33,510 bases of DNA from DASUEB01 sp036275295 (GTDB lineage: Bacteria > Bacteroidota > Bacteroidia > Flavobacteriales_D > Luteibaculaceae). Within the stretch, counting starts at the first letter, position 1. The number at the start of each line of letters is the position of its first letter. Below are positions 7,446 to 15,500 of this stretch, in pieces. The notes under the pieces were generated by a model. It was given only the letters and a program-made list of their open reading frames with translations. It did no database searches and was not told the DNA's origin. The position numbers and the translations under genes are program-made. The stretch is from positions 1 through 33,510 of the forward strand of contig DASUEB010000131.1 of assembly GCA_036275295.1 (NCBI GenBank). The letters run 5' to 3'.

Positions 7446-8522
7446 TTATTTTGGCGCTCTGTTGTAAATTAAAGCAGTGAGTGCAGCGAAGATGAAATTG
7501 GGTATCCAAACGGCAAGCAGTGGATCGAATCCTGTTTTGGTTGCGGCCACTACGTTTACCCGCATGGCAAAAATGTAAAGAAGGGCCAATCCTATGCCTG
7601 AGGCGAGGTGCATCCCCACGCCGCCTCTCACTTTTCGCGAAGCTATAGATGCCCCCAAGAGGGTGAGGAGGAAGGTAGCTAAGGGCAGTGAGGTACGCTG
7701 ATGAAACTCCACTTCGTATTCGGCTACTTTGTCGGAGCTTCTCTTTCGCTCTCGTTCAATGAATCGATACAGGTCAATGGAATTCAACTCTGTGGCGACT
7801 TCTGTTTTGTTGTTAAATTCGCCAATGGTAAAGGTCAAGGTTGTATCCTTGTAGATACCCCGTTCGATTCGGTCAGTTGGTTCATTGAGGTATCGTTCGT
7901 AATAGTTGTGAATGGTCCACTTCTTTCTGTTCTCGTTATAATTGGCTCGATCGGACATCAGTTTATACACCAATCGACCATCTTTCCACTGCTCCAAGGA
8001 AAATTTGAAAACAATAAAGTCGCGTTCTGAGACGGCTTCGGCGTAAACGATGTGGCCGGGTTGATACTCGCGTCTTATGTTGTTTAGCTGACTGCTATTT
8101 CGGGTTTTGATGTAGGTAAAAATGAATTCATTGAGGTATTTGCTCGATACAGGCACCACAAAGTGATTGAATATCAAAGAGATTGCTGTGAGGATGGCAG
8201 CTCCAATCATGAAGGGGCGCAACATGCGCTTGTAGCTCATTCCGGAGCTCAGAATGGCAACGATTTCGGTGAGTCCCGCCATTCGACTGGTGAATAAGAT
8301 GACAGCCAGAAAGACCAGCAACGAACTGAACAGGTTGCTATAAAACACCACGAAATTGAGGTAGTAATTGAAAACTATTTTTCGAAGGGGGGCGTCCGAC
8401 TCGATGAAATCGTCGATTTTCTCAGAGATATCAAAAATGACCGAAATGGCCATCAACAAGGCTAGGATAAAGAAAAAGGTGCCGAGAAATTTGCGCAGTA
8501 TATACCGATCAAGTATGCTCAT
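7446..8522 (-). CDS. lptG: LptF/LptG-type lipopolysaccharide export permease
   Basis: A 358-residue inner-membrane permease of the YjgP/YjgQ family (PF03739), the transmembrane half of the LptBFG transporter that pulls LPS from the inner membrane. The N-terminus has the typical MSILDRYILRKFLGTFFFIL followed by two more membrane spans to about residue 120, including the conserved RMAGLTEIVAILSSGMSYKRM coupling segment. A periplasmic beta-jellyroll region follows (about 130-265), then three C-terminal spans starting at RTSLPLATFLLTLLG. LptF and LptG are hard to tell apart in Bacteroidota, so the symbol is the less certain part. It starts 3 bases after the tgt stop codon, so the two are almost certainly one transcript. 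Confidence 0.9.
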   Translation of the reverse strand: MSILDRYILRKFLGTFFFILALLMAISVIFDISEKIDDFIESDAPLRKIVFNYYLNFVVFYSNLFSSLLVFLAVILFTSRMAGLTEIVAILSSGMSYKRMLRPFMIGAAILTAISLIFNHFVVPVSSKYLNEFIFTYIKTRNSSQLNNIRREYQPGHIVYAEAVSERDFIVFKFSLEQWKDGRLVYKLMSDRANYNENRKKWTIHNYYERYLNEPTDRIERGIYKDTTLTFTIGEFNNKTEVATELNSIDLYRFIERERKRSSDKVAEYEVEFHQRTSLPLATFLLTLLGASIASRKVRGGVGMHLASGIGLALLYIFAMRVNVVAATKTGFDPLLAVWIPNFIFAALTALIYNRAPK

Positions 8523-8525
8523 GGC

Positions 8526-9656
8526 TTAAAGTCGATTTCCCAATTTTTTAACCATGATATTTTTCCATTCGGCAAAGGTATTGGCTAATATATGCTCTCT
8601 GGCCGTGTTAACCAACCATAGGTAAAAAGCCAAGTTGTGAATACTGGCGATTTGTGCACCCAACATTTCGCCTGCGATCATTAGGTGCCTCAAATAAGCT
8701 TTTGAGTAAAAATGATCTACTGCAGCGGTACCGTTTGCATCTAAAGGACTAAAATCGGTTTCCCACTTTTTATTTCTGATGTTTATGATCCCCTCAGAGG
8801 TAAACAACATGCCGTTGCGGGCATTGCGGGTTGGCATAACACAATCGAACATATCAATGCCCAAGGCAATGTTCTCTAAAATATTTACGGGTGTCCCAAC
8901 GCCCATGAGGTAGCGGGGTTTATCCAGAGGTAGAATTTGGCAAACCACATCGGTCATGGCATACATTTCCTCTGCGGGCTCGCCAACCGAAAGTCCGCCA
9001 ATGGCGTTGCCTTCACGGTCTTTGGAGGCGATGTATTCGGCAGATTGGGCTCGTAAATCGGGATATACACTTCCCTGAACGATGGGGAAAAGAGTCTGGT
9101 TGTAGCCGTACAGGGCCTCTGTTTGATCAAAACGATCGCAACACCTTTCCAACCATCGATGGGTCATGGCCATTGATTTCTTGGCGTAGGTATAATCGCA
9201 GGGATAGGGCGTACATTCATCGAAAGCCATGATGATATCGGCACCAATAACTCGCTGAATATCCATGACATTTTCGGGAGTGAACAGATGTGATGAGCCG
9301 TCGATATGCGATTTAAAGGTGGCGCCCTCTTCTTTTATTTTTCTATTTGCGCTGAGCGAGTATACTTGATAACCACCTGAATCGGTTAAAATGGGTTTAT
9401 CCCAACCATTGAAGGCGTGTAACCCGCCGGCTTGACGCAGTACTTCGAGACCGGGTCTCAGATACAAATGGTAGGTATTACCGAGGATAATTTGCGCTTT
9501 GATTTGCTCTTTAAGGTCTGCTTGCGTAACTGCCTTAACGGCCCCAGCGGTACCCACCGGCATAAAAATGGGTGTTTGAATGATTCCGTGGTCAGTTTCG
9601 ATGATTCCCGCTCTGGCTTTGCTGCCCGAGTCGGTGTTTTGCAGGGTAAATTTCAT
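8526..9656 (-). CDS. tgt: Queuine/preQ1 tRNA-ribosyltransferase
   Basis: A 376-residue TIM-barrel enzyme that exchanges guanine 34 for preQ1 in the wobble position of GUN-anticodon tRNAs. The substrate motif ILTDSGGYQVYSL contains the conserved Asp92. AFDECTPYPCD and GGLSVGEP follow, and the catalytic Asp271 lies in MFDCVMPTRNARNG. The ATG at 9656 is chosen over 9704 because it gives the family start MKFTLQNTDSGSKARAG and because a good promoter element lies between the two. Oddly, the CxCxxC zinc cluster of most bacterial Tgt proteins is absent. The corresponding loop (residues about 306-317) has no Cys, while the following AYLRHL and the zinc-side His in SIHN remain. It is the first gene of the tgt-lptG operon. 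Confidence 0.95.
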   Translation of the reverse strand: MKFTLQNTDSGSKARAGIIETDHGIIQTPIFMPVGTAGAVKAVTQADLKEQIKAQIILGNTYHLYLRPGLEVLRQAGGLHAFNGWDKPILTDSGGYQVYSLSANRKIKEEGATFKSHIDGSSHLFTPENVMDIQRVIGADIIMAFDECTPYPCDYTYAKKSMAMTHRWLERCCDRFDQTEALYGYNQTLFPIVQGSVYPDLRAQSAEYIASKDREGNAIGGLSVGEPAEEMYAMTDVVCQILPLDKPRYLMGVGTPVNILENIALGIDMFDCVMPTRNARNGMLFTSEGIINIRNKKWETDFSPLDANGTAAVDHFYSKAYLRHLMIAGEMLGAQIASIHNLAFYLWLVNTAREHILANTFAEWKNIMVKKLGNRL

Positions 9657-10023
9657 GGGCGCACCAGCGTGGTTGGCTGGCAAAGATACGTTTCTCGCGT
9701 TCATTTTAAACAGCTCGAACTCTGGCCCAGAAATAGCTTGGTGCGAAAAAGAGAGGTAAATGGCAGAAGTACCGTTTACCCATTGATTGGCGATTCAATT
9801 GCTCGCGTAGACGATTTGTTTGAATCAGGCTTTTTACCCAGCCAAAGCAACACTATCATTCTGGAAAGAATCAAGTGGCGGGCTCGAAAGGGTTGGTATT
9901 GTTAAACAATAGGGTTTTGGTAAGTTGCTGCCTTCCTTCGCAGTGGAAAACAAATGACATCGACAGGGGATGGAGTGCTAACAAATGTTATTTTTGCCGC
10001 CGTAGACTTAATCGCAGACCTAG
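9657..10023. other. Gene-free spacer between divergent tgt and GT2 genes
   Basis: It contains the tgt promoter element at 9681-9688. The rest (about 9700-10020) shows no convincing open frame on either strand, no tRNA-like fold and no long repeat. It presumably carries the promoter of the plus-strand GT2-sigma-rsmG run, but I could not identify a clear TAnnTTTG element close to 10024. Confidence 0.4.
9681..9688 (-). promoter_or_regulatory. Promoter -7 element for tgt-lptG
   Basis: The minus strand reads TATCTTTG, a perfect TAnnTTTG, 24 bases before the ATG at 9656. A TTTA sequence sits at about the right distance upstream (TTT, 19 bases, then the element). Because it lies inside the longer possible reading frame from 9704, it supports the shorter Tgt. 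Confidence 0.5.
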
Positions 10024-11145
10024 GTGTTACCCATTCCCACGATTGCTCTGGTCGTTCTGACCGTTTGTTTTATCATCTTTTTCGTGTACTGTATTTACTT
10101 CTACAGTAGGCTGGCATTCTTAAAAATTGCCGACGATGAAGTACCGGCCTCTCAAAAAGTTCCCGTCACAGTGATCATTTGCGCGAAAAATGAAGACGAG
10201 AATCTCATCAAAAATTTACCCAAGATCTTTGAGCAAGATTACCCTACTTTTCAGGTAATTGTGGTAAACGACGGTTCTTGGGACGATACCAAAGAAATAC
10301 TCGAAGCCTTTCAAAAGCGATACAGCAACCTGCATATCATCAACATTGAAGAGAATGACCATCTCAGGATGGGCAAGAAACTGGCTTTAACATTGGGTAT
10401 AAAAGGCGCTAAATACGATCATGTTCTGGTAACGGATGCCGATTGCGAGCCTGTTTCGAACAACTGGATCAATCGAATGGCCACGCCTTTTGCCAGGGGT
10501 TATTCGCTGGTATTGGGGCATAGCCCAGTTAAGAAAGAAGCTGGTTTTTTAAACCTTTTGATTCGTTTTGACAACTTAAGTACGGCCATTAATTACCACA
10601 GTTTTTCGCTGGCCAAAGTGACCTACATGGGTGTTGGACGAAATATGGCCTATGCCAAAAAATTATTTTTCGATGTAGGCGGTTTTAAGAAACACTACAG
10701 CATAGTATCGGGCGACGATGATCTTTTTGTCAATGAGATTGCCTCCAAGGCGCGCACGGTGTCGGTGCTCAATCCAGACTCTATTACTGAAACGGTTGGC
10801 AAGCCCACGTTTAAACTTTGGTTTAGACAAAAACAAAGGCACTACACTACGGTTAAATATTACAAGGGTGGACATCGCACTCTTTTGGCCATCCCACACA
10901 TTGCGGCCGTAATTTTCTACGTAGCCGCCTTGTTTTTGCTATTCTTTCCCGGCTTTCAACTCACTTCAGCTTCGATGGTATTGGGTCGTTGGTTGATTCA
11001 GATTTTCTTCAATTACCGATGTGCTGTTAAACTTGGCCATAAAGATGTAGCCTTGCTTAGCCCGTTCTTAGAAGTTGTACTTTTGGTTTTAAATCCAATT
11101 ATTTACTTTGCACAGTTGTACAACCGTCAACCGGGATGGCGTTAA
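10024..11145 (+). CDS. Membrane-anchored family 2 glycosyltransferase
   Basis: A 373-residue GT2 enzyme, probably moving a sugar from a nucleotide donor to a lipid or polysaccharide acceptor at the inner membrane. One N-terminal membrane span (residues about 6-30) precedes the GT-A domain: VTVIICAKNEDENL (48-61), VVNDGSWDDT (80-89), the metal-binding DAD (138-140), the acceptor-base region SGDDDLF (229-235) and QKQRHY (269-274), a variant of the QxxRW motif of processive enzymes. Two or three C-terminal spans follow from about residue 290. The start is a GTG, since an in-frame TAG lies directly before it and no ATG occurs until residue 116, deep inside the domain. Its stop overlaps the sigma-factor start by 10 bases. 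The acceptor is not predictable. Confidence 0.85.
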   Translation: MLPIPTIALVVLTVCFIIFFVYCIYFYSRLAFLKIADDEVPASQKVPVTVIICAKNEDENLIKNLPKIFEQDYPTFQVIVVNDGSWDDTKEILEAFQKRYSNLHIINIEENDHLRMGKKLALTLGIKGAKYDHVLVTDADCEPVSNNWINRMATPFARGYSLVLGHSPVKKEAGFLNLLIRFDNLSTAINYHSFSLAKVTYMGVGRNMAYAKKLFFDVGGFKKHYSIVSGDDDLFVNEIASKARTVSVLNPDSITETVGKPTFKLWFRQKQRHYTTVKYYKGGHRTLLAIPHIAAVIFYVAALFLLFFPGFQLTSASMVLGRWLIQIFFNYRCAVKLGHKDVALLSPFLEVVLLVLNPIIYFAQLYNRQPGWR

Positions 11146-11738
11146 ATTCGCAAGATAGCAGCGGCAAAAGCGACTGGGATTTGATCCAAAGCGCCGGGAC
11201 CGATCGCAATGAGCGGGCCTTTGCTATTCTGTTCGACCGCCATCGCAACACCGTGTTTCACACCATTTATCAAATGGTAAAAAACACGGAATTGGCAGAG
11301 GACCTGATGATGGAAACGTTTGCTAAAGCTTTTCGATCAATTGCCCTTTTTCAACCTACCCATTCGTTTTCCAGCTGGTTAACAGCGGTAGCAAAGAATC
11401 ACACGTTGGATTTCCTGCGCAAAAAACGGCCTAACAGCATATCGATTGAAGAGCGAATGGAGGAGGGTCAGGGCCGGGGGATTTTGCAGGTTGAGGAGCC
11501 CAATCCCGACCCGGAGAAAGAGCTGGAAGAGATGGAGTTGGAAAAAAACCTTCATCTTTTGGTTGATTTGCTCAAACCTCGGTATAAGCGATTGATTGAA
11601 CTGCGGTTTTTCGAGGAACTCACCTATGAAGAGATCGCTCAACAACTGCAACTACCCATCGGCACCGTTAAAGCTCAGCTTTTCAGAGCTAAAGACCTAT
11701 TAAATCAAATGGTTAAAGATAGATCTGAGCCCTTATGA
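11136..11738 (+). CDS. ECF-type RNA polymerase sigma factor
   Basis: A 200-residue sigma-70 family protein of the ECF class. Region 2 runs from about residue 30 to 95, with FDRHRNTVFHTIYQMVKN, AEDLMMETFAKAFRSI and the -10 recognition helix FSSWLTAVAKNHTLDFLRKKR. An acidic linker (residues about 105-140) leads to region 4, with RYKRLIELRFFEELTYEEIAQQ and the helix-turn-helix PIGTVKAQLFRAKDLL. It overlaps the GT2 end by 10 bases and the rsmG start by 4 bases (ATGA), so translation is likely coupled. No anti-sigma factor gene is next to it, which is unusual for this class but seen in Bacteroidota. Its target promoters cannot be named from this window. Confidence 0.92.
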   Translation: MALNSQDSSGKSDWDLIQSAGTDRNERAFAILFDRHRNTVFHTIYQMVKNTELAEDLMMETFAKAFRSIALFQPTHSFSSWLTAVAKNHTLDFLRKKRPNSISIEERMEEGQGRGILQVEEPNPDPEKELEEMELEKNLHLLVDLLKPRYKRLIELRFFEELTYEEIAQQLQLPIGTVKAQLFRAKDLLNQMVKDRSEPL

Positions 11739-12370
11739 CCCTTTTGCGCCTTCGTCATTACTTTCCAGAGCTTGCTGAGGAAACTCTTGCCCAATTAGAG
11801 CAACTTCCCGAATTGTATGCTGAATGGAATGCTAAAATCAATGTCATTTCGCGCAAGGATATGGATCAGTTTGAGATTCATCACCTGCTTCACAGTCTGG
11901 CGATTGCCAAGGTTATGAAATTTGCAGAAGGATCTCAGGTTCTCGACATCGGAACAGGTGGCGGTTTTCCGGGTATTCCGTTGGCCATTGTTTTTCCAGA
12001 AGTAGAATTTACCCTTGTCGATAGTATTGGGAAGAAAATCTCCGTGGTAAATGCGGTAGCTGAGGCGCTGGGATTGAAGAATGTTAGGGGTATTCACAGC
12101 CGAGCGGAACAAATTCCACAACGATTCGATTTCATTGTCAGTCGGGCCGTGGCCTCATTTGCCGATTTCATGCCTTGGACACAGGGAAAATGGCATAACC
12201 AGCAACGTAACCCGCTTAAAAATGGCCTTTTGTATCTCAAAGGAGGTGATTTAACAGAGGAAATTCGGCAAGCAAGCATCAAAGCCTTGGAGCACCCCAT
12301 AGCTCAATTCTACTCCGAACCTTTTTTCGAGACGAAGAAGGTGGTTTATGTAGAAGCCCCTCTCCGCTGA
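11735..12370 (+). CDS. rsmG: 16S rRNA (guanine-527-N7)-methyltransferase
   Basis: A 211-residue SAM-dependent enzyme of normal length that methylates N7 of G527 in 16S rRNA. Family marks are LYAEWNAKINVISRKD (about residues 28-43), HHLLHSLAI, the SAM loop VLDIGTGGGFPGIPLAI (69-85), the acidic strand end TLVDSIGKKI and the SRAVASF motif (about 134-140). The ATG overlaps the sigma-factor stop as ATGA, and the N-terminus is right for the family. It is the last gene of the plus-strand run. The next gene is convergent, 162 bases away, and I see no good terminator between them. Confidence 0.95.
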   Translation: MTLLRLRHYFPELAEETLAQLEQLPELYAEWNAKINVISRKDMDQFEIHHLLHSLAIAKVMKFAEGSQVLDIGTGGGFPGIPLAIVFPEVEFTLVDSIGKKISVVNAVAEALGLKNVRGIHSRAEQIPQRFDFIVSRAVASFADFMPWTQGKWHNQQRNPLKNGLLYLKGGDLTEEIRQASIKALEHPIAQFYSEPFFETKKVVYVEAPLR

Positions 12371-12532
12371 CTTCAGTTTCTCCCTCTGGCTTTTTAGCCC
12401 AACACCATGGTCGCACTGCACAGACCGCATTCGGCTCATTAGGGCGGAAGTGCCACTCTGATCGCTAGGCAGGTTCAAAGGTAATTTGATGGATATTCAG
12501 GTAATGGTTAAACCATCTACCACGACCAAAAA

Positions 12533-15500
12533 TTATTTGAGCAGGTTTACGTGTCCAAAGACTTCTACAATTTCTGTCTGGCCAGTGAATTTGTATCGGG
12601 CTCGGTAATTGAACAAATCGGTTTTACATTTTTCTCCTTTATAGGTTCCATCCCAGAATTCGAATAAACCGCCCCTCCATACCAACTCACCCCATCGATC
12701 GAAGATGAGCATTTCAAAGAAATCTACATCGTCACTGCTGAATACGGCCCCGAACAAATCGTTTACCCCATCGCCATTCGGGGTAAAAGCATTTGGAATG
12801 TGCACAATGATCTCGTTCTTGACGCGGATCAAGGCGGAGGTGGTGTCAGCGCAATTTTGAGCACTCGTTGAGATCAGTCGAACAGAGTAAAGTCCTTCAA
12901 CAGGAGGCAAAACAAACGGGAATCGATTTGCATTTGTGGTGAATAATGTATCTCCATTTGCATTTACGATTAGCCATTGAGAAGCGCTTCCCCCTAAACT
13001 GACATCGCTGAATTGCACTTGATTGTTGATTACTGTGGGTTGCTGGGGTTGGTAGCTCAATTTAGCTTCGGGATATCCATAAGCCACAATAGGAGTATCG
13101 ATAGTAAACGATAGGGCGCATCCGTGGGTGGTTTGACCCGATAATACCGGGTAGTATGTTCCCGGTTGGGTATAGGTGAAGTAGGCGGTATCTGTTCGGT
13201 TAATGATCCCCCCAAAATTGGTGTTTAGCTGCCAGTTGGTGAGATTACCCTGCACGACAAATTGAACCTGAAGAGGAATGCAACCCTCACGAGGGGCTAT
13301 ATCAATGGTAGCCGCTGGATCGGGTCGAAGAACAAATTGGCTGCGAAGGGTGTCGGGTTTAGCACATCCGTCCGACACAATGGCAAAAACGGGATTAATT
13401 GTGGGTGTCGTGACTTGCGTGGGGAAATTTCGGGTTCTGTTGCTCGATTGATTCTCACCCATCCAGAAAAATTGATAATTTCCATTACCACCTTGAGCAC
13501 TGAGCGTAAATTGAGCCGTGTCCCCTCTGCAAACCGTATCGGTTGGGCTGATTTGACTGGTAATGGAAGGCGCGTCGGTTACGTTAAAATAGGCAGTGTC
13601 AGAGGGACATCCTCGAGAGTCATTGGCAGAGACGCTGTACAATCCCGCTGCTGATATGGTGAAATTGGCGGGACTAGGCGCATTGTTTAAGCGGAACGAA
13701 TAAGGAGCCCCATTACCCCCAAAGGCTGAAAATACGCCGCTATAATTGGTCGTATAACAGCGCTGATAATCGTTCACTGGGTTTATTAGAACCTGGGTGG
13801 GTTGGGTGATGGTGAAGTTGGTGGTCTGACTGCAGCCCATTTGATCCGTCACGGTAGCGCTGTAGGTACCCTGTGGGTAATTGGTGCGCATCCATTGATT
13901 GTTTCCCTGTCCATCGCTCCAAACCAGGCTGAGTATTCCCGTGCCCCCCGTTGCGGTTGCGGTGGCTTGTCCATTGGCGTCTCCAAAGCATACGCAGGGT
14001 ACTGTGCTAATACTTAATCCAGGACCTGCAACGAGGGTAATGCGGGCCGTGTCTTGAGCTCTGCAACCCAGTCTATCGGTGACAAAAAGGGTATCAACCC
14101 CAGCGGGTCGTCCCGAAATGGAGTCAGATGTAGCGCCGGTATTCCAGATCCAGTAGTACGGACTCGTTCCACCAACTATGCTTGCAATTCTCGCTTTTCC
14201 AATCGATTGATTGCAATAATCGGGTTGGCCATCAGCCGCGACCTGAAGTAAGGGAGGTTCGGTAACGGTTGTATCCCAGCTTACGGCACAACCGTTTTGA
14301 TCTGTGGCTGTGAGTCGGTAATTCCCGGCGCGCAAACCAGCATATCCGTTACCTGTGCTAAGTAAATTACCCACGTTGGGTTGAATCTGAAACAAATAGC
14401 CTCCTGGTCCCGGACTACCTCCCGAAACGATTGCTTGTAAGAGTCCTCGGCCGCTCTGGAAGCAGCTATCGTTGACCAAAATCTTCGATACGATGACTAC
14501 CTGCGTAGGTTGACTTACCTGGGCAAATGCAGAGTCCATACAACCCAGTTGGTCGGTGATGAATACTTGGTAATTACCCGCTGCCAATCCACTTCGGTTG
14601 GGCGAGGATGCCGTTGTGTCGTCAGTCCATTGATACTGGTAGCTTCCACTTCCGCCCGTGGTGTTTACAGATAAAACCCCCGTAACATCTCCGAAGCAGG
14701 GAACTTGAGTGTTTGCCATTGAGCTTTGAACGGGCGTTGTGATTCGCAACTGAGTACTATCGGTAAAGGGGCATTGGTTGCCGTAGGTGTAAAAGATGGA
14801 ATACAGCCCAGGCGCCTTTCCTAGTGGATCAAAGATCCCGTTTGCATCAGCTGAACCCAACCAGGTGCCACCCGTTTGTGTGGCCATCAGTTGCATGGGA
14901 GTGCCTTCAAAACAAAGAGAGTCATTAGGCGCGATTATGCGGGCAGTATCGAGCGGTAATACGACAAAAATCTCCGTATCCGTGGTGCCGCAACTGCCAG
15001 CAATGCTGTGTGTAATGGTGTGGCTACCTACTCCAGCTGCCGACGGAGAAAAAATCCCGCTGTTGGCATCTGTTATTCCGGGACCAGACCAAGAAGCGCC
15101 TGGGGTAACCGATTGGAGGGCCACAGGACTATCGGTTACACAATAGGGACCACCGGGTAAGATGGTTGCATCGAATGTCGTATTAACCAGAATGGTCTCC
15201 GATTGCGTTTGGGGGCAGGTACCACCCAAGGTGTAGGTGATAATATGGGATCCATTGCCCGCCTGTTGAGGATTAAATACCCCACTCGTCGAAATGTGGT
15301 TGCCACTCCAGGTGCCGCCGCTTTGCACAGCCGTCATTTGCTGTAAGCCCGCATTGGTACAAAATGGGCCTGCTGGATTAATATCGGCATTTCGCCTTGG
15401 CGTAATGGTGATATTGACGGTGGCACTATTTCGGCAGCCGTTGGCATCCGTTACCGTGTGTGTAATGGTGAAGGTACCCGGCCCGCTCAGAGCAGGCTCA

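Noticed and set aside
9432..9905. 157-codon plus-strand frame overlapping the tgt start and its spacer
   Set aside because: Most of it lies opposite tgt codons, it resembles no family and it runs over the tgt promoter element.
12370..12532. Possible tRNA T-arm (GGTTCAAAG) between rsmG and the surface-protein gene
   Set aside because: The flanks do not pair as a T-stem and there is no acceptor stem, anticodon arm or CCA-side match.
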